64,000 bases of DNA from Cacajao melanocephalus (GCA_963573385.1 CAUYLG010047141.1:31738-95737); one strand, 5' to 3'. Shown: positions 23,516 to 37,589, numbered from the stretch's first letter. Made by a program: numbers and translations. Notes: generated by a model not told the origin, from the letters alone.

Positions 23516-24650
23516 ATAAAAACAGCCTACAGATTGGAAGAAAATATTTGTGCACCATATATCTGATAAGGAGTTAATACCCAATGGATATAAGAAACTC
23601 ACGCAACTCAACAGCAAAGAGTCAAATAACCAGGTTATAAAATAGGCAAAGGACCTGAATAGACATTTCTAAAAACAAGACATAACAAGTGGCCAACATG
23701 CATATGAAAAGATGTTTAACAATCACTAATCATCAGGGAAATGCAAACCGAAACCACAATGAGATATCATCTTACACCTGTTAGAATGGCTAATATCAAA
23801 AAGACAAGAAGTAACAAGAGTTGGGGAGGATGTGGAGAAAAGGAAACTCTTGTATATTGTTGATGAGAATGCAGATTGGTGCAACCATTATGGAAACACT
23901 ATGGAGGTTCCTAAAGAAGTTAAAAACAGAACTATCATATGACCCAGCAATCCTTCTCTGTATATACCCAAAGGAAAGAAATCATCACCTAGTAAAGACA
24001 TCTGCACTCCCATGTTTATTACAGCATTATTCACAATAGCCAAGATATGGAAACAAAGTGCCCATCAATGGACAAATGGATAAAGAAATTGTATTTATAT
24101 AAACAATGGAATACTTTTCAGTTTTAAAAATGAAGACGATCCAGCCATTTATAACAATATAGATGAACCCATGAGAACATTATGCTAAGTGAAACAAGCC
24201 AGACACAGAAAGAGAAATACTACATGATCTTATGTATGAAGCAGACAAAAAAAAATTGAATACATAGAAACAGGGAGTAGAATGGTGGTTACCAGGGCAG
24301 AGAGGAGAGAAGAGGGAGGCAATGGGGAGATTTTGGTCAAAGGGTAGAAAGTTGCAACTATGAAGGATGAATAAATTTAGAGATAATGCACAGCCTGAAA
24401 ACTATAGTCAACAATATTGTGTTGTATACTGGTAATTTGCCAAGAGCGTAGATTTTAGGTACTCTTATCACACCAAAAAAAAAAAAAAAAAAAGAAAAAG
24501 AAAAATAGGAGAAAGGTAACTATATGAGATGCTTGTTATGTTAATGTCCTTGACTGTTGTGATCATGATGTATATGTATATCAAGATAGGTACCTCAAAA
24601 CATCATGTTCTACACCTTTAACATATGAATTAAAAATAATAACCAAAAGA
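23516..24650 (+). mobile_element. L1MA-type LINE, 5'-truncated
   Basis: Sense copy of the end of L1 ORF2 and its 3' UTR. Markers are atatctgataaggagttaat, gatatcatcttacacctgtt, tgacccagcaatccttctct, agcattattcacaatagcca and taagtgaaacaagccagaca. An A-run at 24473-24491 precedes the last UTR block (ggtaactatatgagatgctt to cacctttaacatatg). The ORF2 C-terminal frame is broken; a 72-codon fragment at 23821-24039 remains. Not mobile. Confidence 0.9.
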
Positions 24651-25047
24651 AGGATTGGAAGATAGCAAGTAGATTAAAAGAAATGGAAAATGTATCTCAA
24701 ATGTTAAAGAATTAAAGAATGGGCAGGAATTAACTACAGTGTCTCACGATGCACACTTGGGTGATAAAACCATAAAGAATTGCAAGGACATGATTACTTT
24801 TACTATTATTATTGAGTCACAAAGTTTCAATATAAGATATTAAAAATAATAAAGTCTATTTGGTCACACAGCGTTCACTACTTAAGCAAAATATTATTAG
24901 GACATAATTACTTTTAGTCTTAGCATAGTAGTTACTTCTGGAAAGAGGGAGGAGGCTGCAATTGGAATGAGGCACGGAGAAGAGCTGCTGGTTGATGGCA
25001 AAGTTCTGTTTCTTGACTTTGGTGGTTACAGGATGTTACCCTGATAA
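24651..25047. other. Unclassified sequence
   Basis: AT-rich flank between the L1MA tail and the ERV LTR, with no recognised element. Confidence 0.4.
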
Positions 25048-25572
25048 TGTTACTGATGGAGGGTGCCCAGGTTCTTGGCACTTTGAATACGGAATTGCAC
25101 AAAATGCACAAAGCAAGGAAATAAAGAAACAACAAAAACAGAGATTTATTGAAAATGAAAGCACACTCCACAGGGTGGGAGTGGGCCAAGCCAGTTACAG
25201 AATTTTCTGGGGTTTATGTACCCTCTAGATGTTTCCCATTGGTTACATGGTGTATACTCTATGTAAATGAAGTAGTGGCCTGTGATCAGTCTGATTGGCT
25301 GTGGGAGGGGACCCATCAGAGGCTGAAGTTATAAAGTCACACCCTATGCAAATGAAGACTTGGTCCATGACCAACCCGACTGGTTGTGGAAGGGGACCAA
25401 TCAGAGGTACTTTTAATTTTTCATCTGCCACGCAGAAAAAAGCAGGGGGGTTGCAAAAGGAATAACTTCTGGTCCTTTTGTTATTTGAGCATGGAAAATT
25501 CAGGTTTTCCTTTTGATTTGGTTCTAGGATGTTGTGAATTGACCTGCCTCCAGACCCTATTCCTCTGCCTCA
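25048..25572 (-). mobile_element. ERV1-like solo LTR with internal duplication
   Basis: An antisense LTR of about 525 bp. On the minus strand it ends near gccaagaacctgggcaccc, has the polyadenylation signal caataaatctctg about 100 bp upstream, and carries CCAAT-box-like motifs. Flanks ataa and gtaa could be a decayed 4-bp duplication. Two 63-bp blocks, 25260-25322 and 25345-25407, are diverged direct repeats, each starting tatg(t/c)aaatgaag. The second holds an intact ATGCAAAT octamer. Family resemblance is from memory and the subfamily is unresolved. No internal viral genes adjoin it. Confidence 0.65.
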
Positions 25573-26611
25573 GTAATAATTCACTAAGCCAGACTTTTGT
25601 TTTGTGAGGGTTTTCTGTTATCTGTATTTTATTGTATATTTCTAAAGATTTTTTTAAGTTTTTTTAAAAAGATGTATTTCGAAAACTTTTTTTTTAGTCG
25701 TAAGCTTCTCTGACATTATGATGAAAGTCCTAACCAGAAAACAGTACCAACACCTGATTCGTTCTTGAGGTGTTGAGGGATCTGTGGACACCTCCAATTC
25801 CCACCTCCCCAGCTCCACCCCACTGGGAACTATGAACTCCAGATAAAGAAATCCTGTTTAAAATACATTTTACTCAGGGAGAGATAAGGTGAATTCAATC
25901 AAAATTCAATATTAATCATAGTGAATGAAATTAATAGAACTAGCTTGCCATAAGCTGAAATGTTCTCTGTTTTCACATAAAGAAGGGATTCTTAAATTGG
26001 AGTCTGTGATTGAAATTCAAGGAGCCTGAGAATCTCCTGAAATGTTATGAGACTTGTTTTCTGTGTATGAGCATTTTGCTAGGAAGAGGGTAGAAATCTT
26101 TCATTAATTATCAAAGGGATCTGTGACCCCAAAGTTCAGGAACCCTCAAAACCCAGGAGGAGCTGTGCAAGCAGTGATGTTCCTCTGTGCAATAGAACCA
26201 CTGTGGTAGAGGGGTACTTCTTTGTGCCTTTGGCTAACTGGGGAGAAGGTCTGGCTCTCTGGACTCCAGTGATCTTTCTTGTGCCCTCACCTCCATCATG
26301 TCCCCAGTACCAGGATCAGGCTCTGAAGCAATTTCCAGACAGGTCTTTGCTCACCAGATTATGCCTATATCTGGACAAACAGAGGTATGTTTCTTTCTTT
26401 TCAAGCTCAGAATAGTGAGTTACTAGGTTCCCCAAATGTCAGTTATTATAGACCACCTCTCCAAACTGGCAGATCTGCCATCACTGCTACTATTATTTCC
26501 TTACTGTTTGCCTCTTTAAATAAAGTTACATTTAAAAAATAGTGTTAATGCGTGTGGGTTTAACCCCTGCTCCCCCACCCCCACTTTTTCACCCAAGTAG
26601 TTTGAGGCAAG
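25573..26611. other. Unclassified sequence
   Basis: No gene or repeat recognised. Confidence 0.4.
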
Positions 26612-26735
26612 TTTATTTAAAAACTTTAAATTTTATTTCATATATTCAGGGGCACAAGTGCAGATTTCTTACATGTATATATTGTGTAGGGGTCAAGTCT
26701 AGGGTTTTAGTGTACCCATTACCCAATTCTTAACT
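26612..26735 (-). mobile_element. L1M 3' UTR fragment, antisense
   Basis: The block attcaggggcacaagtgcag, tttcttacatgtatatattg, agtgtacccattacccaatt matches the reverse complement of the L1 3' UTR end. Short and diverged. Confidence 0.6.
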
Positions 26736-26789
26736 TTATTTAAAGAGGAAAATGCCTGTGAAGTGGGCTCATAGTGCTAATTACATTTT

Positions 26790-27254
<465 letters not shown>

Positions 27255-27309
27255 CTAGTGATGTGCTCGTTATACTTTGGGAAACACTAGATTTAGAGCT
27301 TAGTGTGCA

Positions 27310-27500
27310 TGAGCTTTGAAGAAGGAGGCTTATGTTTAATTCCCGGCTTTTACATTTTCCAGTGCTGTAAAGATAGCCAAATTACCTAAATGAAGTCTCT
27401 ATTTCTTCACCTTTAAAATGAGTATAAGAAAACCTACCTCAGAGGAGTGTTGTTACATTGTTATGTTAGATAAGGTATGGACCTAGAGAACACACTCTGC
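27310..27500 (+). mobile_element. MIR SINE
   Basis: Sense MIR body: gtttaattcccggcttttac (box B region), atttcttcacctttaaaatg, acctacctcagaggagtgtt. The 3' end is faint. Confidence 0.6.
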
Positions 27501-29518
<2,018 letters not shown>

Positions 29519-29744
29519 ACCAAGCTACAATTTAAGTCACTGGGAAAGCATTTCAATTTATCAAAGTGCCTACTGATACACTTTGTTTCTTCCCCTAAAA
29601 CATTTACATGGAGAAACAACCTGGGCTGGGTTTGAATTTTCTAGGCTAGTAAGACACCTCAGGCTTACACACCCCTAGCTAAATGTTGGAGTACTATGCA
29701 GGCCAAAATGCAATTGATTAAAAACAGCAAGCAGGAGTTCACAC

Positions 29745-29920
29745 AAGCAAAAATCACCTAGGAGCTTGCTAAAAAAGGGGATTCTAAAAGGTAACTCCTA
29801 TATATTCTAGTTTAGTAGATTTGGAGTGAAACCCACATTTCTTTATTTTAACAAGCATTCCAAGTGATTCTGGTACAGGGAACTTTCTGACCAGTTTTTA
29901 AAAAGCACCACTGTAAGGAA
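29745..29920 (+). mobile_element. MER5A-like hAT MITE
   Basis: Blocks aaaatcacctaggagcttgc, tttagtagatttggagtg, aacaagcattccaagtgatt and aaaaagcaccactgt follow MER5A order. Diverged. Confidence 0.65.
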
Positions 29921-30861
29921 TCATTTACAGTGCTTGTCTTACAGACTATTCCCTGAAGATACTGCCACACATATGGTAGGCAGAAAAAGCAAGAAAGGGG
30001 AAATTAACAAGCCATTTATAAATGATTCCTTAAAGTGCCCGAAAATAAGTACTTTCTGGAGGATAGGTTGTGGAACCAACAAGAATGACCACCAATTTTT
30101 GTTTTGTCCCCAGTGAAAATGATCTAGAGTTATGAGAAATAATTTGAAACCAAACTTTGGAAATCTACACTTCCTCCATCAGAACCCATGCCTCCACGCC
30201 TAAAATCCTCACCCGGGGAAGTTTTGCCCAGTGCTTGACATCATGAGAGACTAAACCACAGGCTTGTTTGGAGGTCCTTGCAAAAGAAAAGCAACTCACC
30301 TCAAGTTAGATCCCCATAATTCCATTCTTGTGTTAATTTGAACAGGTGAGAGAAGATTCCAGGAACTTTTGGTAACAGAATATTCTCCCCTTCCCTGTCT
30401 TTTCAGGTTCATTTGCTACGAGTTGCAGGATAAAGTGATCTTTGGTGAGTACACCTACAGTCTGCTTGCTCTTTCGGTTTTGTTCAAAATCTCCTTAGGA
30501 TGACTATGGAGTTAAGCAATCTATTTCAGTAAATTAATTACAATAAGGAATAGCTGTTAATCGTAGAGTAAGTGGTTCTCCTTTGAAGATTTTAAAAATT
30601 CTAAGTAGTAGGAATGTGTGTGAAGTAAAAAAAAGCTGCTTCTAAAGAGATCCTTCAGTAGACAAGGTAAGACACTGAAGGGAGTATCTGATGACCCAGA
30701 GCACTCTTTTAACTATTTTTTCTTCCCTTGCCTTAGTGCTTGGGTGAAATGATGAAATAGGCCACCCTATGAATCAAAGACAGAAAGAAGGCTTTGCTAA
30801 TGACTGTACAAGGGAGTCGCAGCAGCTATATTTTTTGTTAAATTAGTGTTTTTAATCTGGA
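29921..30861. other. Unclassified sequence holding an exon-like segment
   Basis: Outside the candidate exon at 30407-30444, I recognise no gene or repeat here. A second strong donor-like site, AACAG|GTGAG, lies at 30341-30350. Confidence 0.45.
30407..30444 (+). other. Candidate 38-nt exon
   Basis: A pyrimidine-rich tract (30382-30402) ends in TTTTCAG at 30406, and 38 nt later a strong donor, TTTG|GTGAGTAC, starts at 30445. One phase is open across the segment (1 nt, then FICYELQDKVIF, then 1 nt) and the other two contain stops. It is not part of any repeat I can identify. I do not recognise the peptide. Matches of this quality also arise by chance in introns (pseudo-exons), so this is only a candidate. 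Confidence 0.3.
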
Positions 30862-30955
30862 AACTGGTCTGAGTTGGGACTAGAGATTCTGCAGTTCTAT
30901 CAAGCCTCCAGGTGATGCCTATGCTGCTGATTTGGGGACCACACTTTGAGCAACA
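30862..30955 (+). mobile_element. MER5A fragment (3' half)
   Basis: Block ctccaggtgatgcctatgct, gctgatttggggaccacact, ttgagcaacaagg matches the right half of MER5A closely. Confidence 0.8.
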
Positions 30956-32694
30956 AGGTGCTGAAGATCATGGTCGAAAAACAGAGACAGGGGTTTTTGA
31001 ATGTTGTTTCTATGGCACTTCTTTCAGGTCTGAAGTGTAGTCCTTCTGGTTAAACAAAAATAAAGTCTCTGTTTTGGTTTGACTACCAAGCACTTTACAG
31101 TTGTGTATATTTATTTCATAACTTTTGAGGGATTTGATGTAACCATTGTGGCACTAGTAAATAGCATCAAGACGTGCCTTCAGTTTGCGCCATGGCACAG
31201 TCTGCTATCCTACAACAAAATGCTAGTCCATACAAATTTCAAATGGTCACATAGCCACTTTTTCACAGATTTCCGTGATGTGAAATGTGCCTAACAATGA
31301 CAGAAATAAATGTGTCAAGACCCACATTTCACAGAACCTTTGGTAAAGGATAGTATAGTTGCTACTTTTCAAACAATTTCCCTTAACTGAATTCTCTTTG
31401 ATCTCTGGGGTCTCAGAAAGAGTTTGACTCATTCAGCTTTCTCACAATTAATGTAATGCACCAAAACCAAGGAAATTTAAGTATCCTAATCACAATGTTT
31501 TGCTCTCCCTCCCTTCTATATTGTGTGTTACATTGTAAGCTCTTTGGCCAAAACCTAAAAGAGGATCAGAGAGCCTGATTCACGTAAAGCTGCGGGTTCA
31601 CAGGTAAACAGCATGTTTGCTGGGATGGTCTCATGTGGTTTGCAGACCCTCCTTACACTTAATGGAGAAATTGCTATTATTACGATGTTGGCGGATGAGT
31701 TGTCATCTTTGATTTGTGTTCAAATCTCTTCTCTCAGGAATTTAAAATTGTCTAACTTTGTTTTTGATGAAACTGCCCAAGCTAAGGAAAAGTACACAAG
31801 GGGAAGAAGTGGAAATGCTTCTGGGTGAGATTTGGAAGAGTTTTTAGTGAGATGTAACTACTTTTCTTATTTTAAAAGTGGGGGCCGGGAGAAGATCCAG
31901 AGGAAAGTAACCAAATAACCATGGAGATTGAAATGAGTTCTTTAAGAAAAAGCTGATGTGGCTGGAATTGTTTTATCTGTAAAGGTATAGATGAAGGAGT
32001 CACTTAATTCTCATTTTTAGAAATATAGAAGGTCATTACAAGGCAAAGAGATCCAGTTATTCTTTTTCTTCACAAGGAAAATCTTTACAAGTGAAGGTTT
32101 GACAGATAACCTCTCTTAAGTGCTTTCAAGAGCTGCCATTTCATTTCTTTTAAAAGTTAAATACTGCAGTGATAACAGGGTCTTTTTTTAATGGCAGAAC
32201 TCATTGTGTGAAGTCTGTATTCATGTACAGAATGGTTGGGCTATTTATATGCGCTAATAGTGATATTTTCTAATCTTTGCAAGTAGAATTTAGTTTCACC
32301 ATAGTTGAAATTGTGAACTGCTCACGCAAATCTGTGCTTCATCATTTGTTCTCTCTTCTTTTGAAGTTCTTTATTAGCTGTGCCCTCCACCATAGGATCA
32401 CCACCTAAGACTAATAAGTATAAATTATAGTGGTGCCAGCTTGTCTTACCTTTGTTAAATATGTGCCAACTGTTTCACAATGAACCTTTACTTTCCCTTT
32501 TATGACTGGCTGTAAAAAACTGTGCTTAGACCCAATGAATGGACATGGCTTGCATTTTTTTTTTTTTTTTGTCCACAATCTTGAAAGTCCCAACCAAAGC
32601 CAATTTTTTGCTCTCCAGGGCATTTTCTCTTCATGGCATTTTTCCATTTTCTGATGTTCATCCTTTACTCTCTCTCTCTTTAAAAACAAAAGCA
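30956..32694. other. Unclassified sequence
   Basis: No gene or repeat recognised in 1.7 kb. Open frames are at most 71 codons here. The 92-codon pair at 32411-32817 straddles a poly-T run. Confidence 0.4.
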
Positions 32695-32770
32695 GCAGAA
32701 AGGAATTCTCTCACAGTTCTGGAAGCTAGAAGTCCAAAATTAACATGTCGGCAGAGCACCTTCCCTCCAC
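32695..32770 (-). mobile_element. MLT1 LTR fragment, antisense
   Basis: The block attctctcacagttctggaa, gctagaagtccaaaattaac, atgtcggcagagcacc matches the reverse complement of the MLT1 3' region. Only about 75 bp is recognisable. Confidence 0.65.
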
Positions 32771-32941
32771 TTTACTCTCTTTTTTACCCCTTTACTCCTT
32801 GTTTGCTTTTCTTCTGAAAGAAGATGGGAAGAAAAATGACTAGAAAGTGAGCATTCATCGATCAGTTTTACTCTTAAGTGTTACCTTTGTGTACACATTT
32901 GGTGAGGGAGGAAACTGATTTAGTATAAACATAGCAATCTA

Positions 32942-33100
32942 CAGCCAGGCATGGTGGCGTGTGCCTGAAGTCCCAGCCACTCAGGAGGCTCAAGCAGGAG
33001 GATCACTCGAGCACAGGAGTTCAAGGCCATCGTGCACTACGGTCATGACACTGCACTCCAGCCCTGGTGACAAAGTAAGACCCTGTCTCTAAAAATAATA
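32942..33100 (+). mobile_element. FRAM-like free right Alu monomer
   Basis: A single Alu arm: agccaggcatggtggcgtgt, ctcaggaggctcaagcagg, gagttcaaggccatcgtg, cactgcactccagccctgg, gaccctgtctctaaaaa. Starting at the arm head with no left monomer and carrying the right-monomer insert indicates an ancient FRAM rather than a truncated dimer. Confidence 0.75.
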
Positions 33101-34559
33101 TTTAAAAAAAAGCGATTTATAATTTAATGTAATCTAGACTGCTCTTCCTATCCATTATTACTAGGGAGTAACTGAGAGTTGTCCTCTTTTAATCAGATGA
33201 CATAGTGATCTAAAATTAGAATCAACCAGGTGAAACTTATTAGTTTTACAGTTAATTATCTTGTGGGAAAGATTGATTTAATTCCCTGTTTACAACTTTA
33301 CAAAAAGTGTAAAGCATGATTTTGTAGTGGGGTTTAGAATTAGATAACTCCAGAACATGTATGTACCTTTTCATGACTGGAAAGAAAAGTAAAATAAGAT
33401 CTTAAAAACAGTATGTTTGATACTTTTTAAAAAACTAATTAAAAACAGAAATATTTAGAGAGAAAAGCCAATAAACGGAGATCCAAATAGTACCCAAAAA
33501 TAATCAAATAATGAGTATTGTGAACTTTTTTGGATTTTAATAAAAAGGCAAAATATGAGGAAAGGGAAATAAAATAACATTTTTGGGAAAAATGATTTCT
33601 AGATGTCTAGCAAATCAAGATAAATACAATCTCCATTTACTCTCAGTAGAGCTAATGAAGAATCTCCTAGGAATGTTGCATATCGGATCTTCTTGAAGAA
33701 AATTAGTTAGAAAACAAAACCTCTGACTTTCAGACTTGGAGATCCGGGGTCCTTGTTGTTTCTTAAATCATGGAACAGGTTTCCTGTATCATGCATTCCA
33801 AATTATGGTTCTAGCTGACCATATGATCCAGATTGAGCTGATAAAACTTCCGTATACCTATGAGTGTAGTGGATCCTAAATAGGGATTTATGATTTTCTT
33901 GTAGGAGAGGCATGTAAGCAAATAAAGAGCTATCTAGAAATATCTTATCCACCCTTTAAATTGTAGAGCAAATGGAGAACAATCGCAACCAGTGGATTCT
34001 TGACTATAATGCCCACTCTATCTTCTCTTGTGTTCTCTTGCATAAAGCTTGCAGTGTGACTCTTCTTTATTTTTATTCGGAGAGGGTGGTTTACATGGAG
34101 GTGGAAGGTAAAGAACCATTTATTCACATCTATGCGACACAAGCCAAATCCAAAGGAGAAAGTGTGTCCTCTCTCATTCAGAAGTATAAATCCTGCTGCT
34201 TCATGCTTAGGAGCAAGCCAGGTGTCTCAAAGCCAGTGGAAGAAAGCATTAGGGCTGGGCACTTGGACCTCAGCCCAAACACCGCAGAGATCATCTTCCA
34301 TGCAAACGTATTTGACATCAGGAGACCACTGTTCACTGACTCTAAACTTGGCCAGGCCATTCCCAACGGCTCTTGAAGCCATTGGTAAGTACAAGGGGAA
34401 AAGAGAAGGGCAATATTGGTAGCCTTAGGCAGGGTCTGATTTTGTAATCCAAGAAATGCTGAGAAAAAGCTTCCCACATCTCAAAAGAAAAGGAAGGCTG
34501 AACTATCCAGGGGATGCAGATGAAAGACCTTTTTCTTGGTACTACCTTCTTTCTTGTGT
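33101..34559. other. Unclassified sequence holding the longest non-repeat open frame
   Basis: No transposon recognised. It contains the candidate exon segment at 33905-34384. Confidence 0.45.
33905..34384 (+). other. Candidate exon with a 134-codon open frame
   Basis: An acceptor-like tgattttcttgtag ends at 33904 and a strong donor-like CATTG|GTAAGTAC begins at 34385. Between them an open frame runs 33972-34376 (starting MENNRNQW, ending AIPNGS), ending 8 nt before the donor. No domain, signal peptide or membrane segment is evident and I do not recognise the product. Cysteine and basic content are unremarkable. Overlapping frames of 96 and 99 codons in other phases suggest low stop density rather than selection. 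Could be a non-coding exon or chance. Confidence 0.25.
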
Positions 34560-34985
34560 ATAACTGTTCATCACAGCATTCTTTCCTGCCCAGTTAGGAT
34601 ATCTTCTGAGAATCCATCTCAAAGTCATGTTCCAAGGAGGCCTTACCAACTGGCTGAAATTAACCTCAGACTGATTTCACATCCTCGATTTATACTATAG
34701 GTTAGCAGCATTTTTTCACTGGGGAAACCACTGTGCTGGACCCAGGAAGAGTAGGAACAGTAATGGCTTGTTTCTTTTTCTGGAAGTTCTGCCTGATACC
34801 ATGAAAACATGGGTGTAGTACAAGTAGACTGTTATTTTCTGTCGATCGAACATGTGATAGATCTAAGGAAAAGTAATATCTTCCTCACACTTGTCTTGTT
34901 TGCAGCAGCATTCCAAGCACTTAGCTGTCTTTGACATGTAGTCAATACTCAGTACCTATGTGCTGAATTAATAAATGAATGAAAA
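34560..34985 (+). mobile_element. Probable L2 LINE 3' end
   Basis: Sense L2-like order: tcatgttccaaggaggcctt, gcagcattccaagcacttag, then tcagtacctatgtgctgaat, taataaatgaatgaa at the 3' end. Diverged. Confidence 0.5.
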
Positions 34986-34989
34986 AAAT

Positions 34990-35295
34990 GGCCAGGAGCA
35001 GTAGCTCATGCCTTTAGTTCCAGCACTTTGGAAGGCTGAGGTGGGCAGATTACTTGAGCCCAGGAGTTCTAGACTAGCTTGGGCAACATGAAGAAACTCA
35101 ATTTCTCATTAAAAAAAAGAATTAGTTGGGTGTGGTGACCTGCACCTGTAGTCCCAGCTGCTCAAGAAGCTGAGATGGAAGGATCAGTTGAGAACAGGAG
35201 GTGAAGATTGCAGTGAGCTGATATTGTACCCACTGTACTCCAGCCTGGGCGACCGAGTGAGACACTGTCTCAAAAAACAAAAAAGAAAAAACCCC
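34990..35295 (+). mobile_element. AluJ element
   Basis: Sense Alu from ggccaggagcagtagctcat to gagtgagacactgtctcaaa, then an A-rich tail. High divergence, with the J-type cttgagcccaggagttct. Its left end abuts the L2 tail. Confidence 0.9.
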
Positions 35296-35707
35296 GAAAA
35301 ACATACAATTTAAAAGAAAAGAAAATTTTAAAATGGTAAAAGTTAAATCATGATGTTCTATTCCCATTTTCTAATTTAGACTGAGTTTACCAGAATATTT
35401 TGTTTTGAATTTTTCTCATTTCTACCTTTAAATAAAATACTGACACCTGCTGCTATTTAATTTAGCAGTGCTATTGAACTTGTAGCAAATATTAAAAGAA
35501 AACTTAGAAATGTGATTTAAGAGAAAACAATTTCATATGTATTTTTTGAGATGCAGAGAACAGCATACAAATTATATGGGCCTATTTTTCTGCTAGTGAA
35601 ATGCATGGAATTCTATGTCACCAATTCATGGTGACATGATTTTCAGGTATTCCATTATCTGAATATGTTTAAAAACCACTTTGCCCTGCCAATTCTTATA
35701 TTTTAGA
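35296..35707. other. Unclassified AT-rich sequence
   Basis: No gene or repeat recognised. Confidence 0.4.
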
Positions 35708-35865
35708 GCAATAATTCTTAAATTACAGTATGCAACAGAATTACCTAGGAGGCTTGTTAAAACACTGATTGCTAAGTCCTACCCTTAGAATTTCTGATTC
35801 AGTAGGTTTGCAGTTCCCACAGGTTCTCAGGTGATACTGTTGGTCCATGACTACACTTGGAATAT
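35708..35865 (+). mobile_element. MER5A element
   Basis: Good match: agaattacctaggaggcttg, ttaaaacactgattgctaag, atttctgattcagtaggttt, ttctcaggtgatactgttgg. Slightly shortened in the middle. Confidence 0.85.
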
Positions 35866-35964
35866 TTAGGGCATAATTTCTTGAGATTAAGATGCTTTTT
35901 ATTTGCTTTAGTGGATCCTTCTAACCAAATATCCTCCAAAAGATGGAGGACGTCATAAGAGCCT

Positions 35965-36105
35965 CTAGTGTTCATAGCAACTCATTGAGTCATGTGAAAC
36001 CCTGTGAGGGGTATACTATGTTTATCCCCACTCTGAGGCAGAGAAAACCAGAATGATAAAAGAATAACCAGCTCTTGGACCCAGGGAGTCTGGCTTCAGA
36101 GTCTT
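35965..36105 (-). mobile_element. MIR SINE fragment
   Basis: Antisense MIR: aaccctgtgaggggtatact, tttatccccactctgaggca, ggacccagggagtctggctt. Confidence 0.65.
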
Positions 36106-36696
36106 AAACACAACATGATACTGCTTTTTAAGAAAAAGGCTGAGGTACAGCCCTTCAACCATGTAGTTCTGAGTGAGGTTGAGAAAAATGACTGAGGAGA
36201 TTCCAAAGGCCTGTCTCATGGATCAGAAGAGAAGCAAGCAATGGGCTCTGTTTCCCTTCCTGTCTAGCTGTCACTGCTTAGGGCAAAATGAAACTTCCTT
36301 CCTCAGAGGGCATAGCAAATGACTGGAAACAGCCTAGATGTTTCTTTATTTGAAGTGGGCTGATAAAATGCACTACATAAAGGCACATTCGTTCAATGAA
36401 TAGATCACAGCTGCAATAAATAAATAAATAAATAAAAAATAGGGAAGTGGTTTATGGACTAGTAGGTAAATAACACCAAGATGTATTGTTAATTTTTTAA
36501 TAGGAAAAAGTAACACATTTATGTTTGTCAACATGTGCATATTCTAGAAGGACACATATAGGACAAATAATAGTAGCCATCTGGAAGAAAGGGCACTAAG
36601 TGATTAGGGACAGGAATGGGAGGGTGGCATTTTTCTTTTTCCTTTTATATATTTTTGAGTTTTGAAATAATAAAATCATTAACATTTAAAAGTTGG
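36106..36696. other. Unclassified sequence with (TAAA)n
   Basis: No gene recognised. A short (AAAT)n run lies at 36416-36440. Confidence 0.4.
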
Positions 36697-37041
36697 TGAT
36701 ATGGTTTGGCTGTGTCCCCACCCAAATCTTATTTTGAATTGTAGTTTCCATAATCCCCACATGTCGTGGGAGAGACCCGGTGGAAGATAATTAAATCATG
36801 AGGGGTGGTTACCCCCGTGCTGCTGTTCTGGCAAGAGAGGGAGCGAGTTTGCGTTAGATCTGATGGTTTTATAAGGGTCTTTTCCCTCTATGCTTGGCAC
36901 TTCTCCATCCTGCCATCATGTGAAGAAGGACATGTTTGCTTCCCCTTCTCCCATGATTATAAGTTTCCTGAGGAAACTTTCCTTTATAAATTACCCAGCC
37001 TCAGGCAGCTCTTTATAGCAATGTGAGAATGGACTAATACA
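36697..37041 (+). mobile_element. THE1 solo LTR
   Basis: A 345-bp sense THE1 (ERVL-MaLR) LTR beginning TGATATGGTTTGGCTGTGTC and ending ATGGACTAATACA. A perfect 5-bp duplication, gttgg, flanks it (36692-36696 and 37042-37046). No internal sequence remains. Internal blocks such as gatctgatggttttataagg and tttataaattacccagcctc are typical. Confidence 0.95.
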
Positions 37042-37324
37042 GTTGGTGATAGATTTTCTGTGATTTTTCTTATTTGATTACCCAGGGAAATTTTTCACTT
37101 TGGGTGCATTTCCCATTCATTCCCAGAATCTCTTAGATCCTTTCTGTTTACCCAGTTAGAAGTCCACTGCTGCTTGGTGGGCTGTGTTTAGGGCTTGTGA
37201 AACATAGTTCTGATGGTCTGCGTTTCAGTGACTTTAAAATTATTTTTGCATTTTATGTAAATTACTAAATGTAAACTATTTGGAAGAAATAAAAAGCTTA
37301 TTTCTCAGGAAACAGTAGTTGCTT

Positions 37325-37565
37325 TAATAATAATGGTGTCTTACATTTATATAGCACTTTATTGCTTATAAAATCCTTTCACATGCATTAGGTCATTTAT
37401 ACCTCACAGCAGCTCTGAGAGGTAGCTATTATAGTTTCCATTTAATAGATGAAGAAACTGAGGCTCAGAGAGTTTCAGTAATTTGTCCAAGGTCACAAAG
37501 CTATTAAGCAGTAGAGCCAGGGCTGGTACTCAACTATTCTGACTCTAAAGCTAGTGAATTTTTTC
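37325..37565 (-). mobile_element. MIR SINE, well preserved
   Basis: Antisense MIR with clear blocks: cacatgcattaggtcattta, atgaagaaactgaggctcag, ccaaggtcacaaagctatta, agagccagggctgg, attctgactctaaagc. One of the best-kept MIRs in the window. Confidence 0.85.
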
Positions 37566-37589
37566 CTCTGCCTTTTTTTTTCCATTGTA

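Noticed and set aside
23270..23617. 115-codon minus-strand frame
   Set aside because: Antisense to an old L1 3' UTR and the L1MA ORF2 end.
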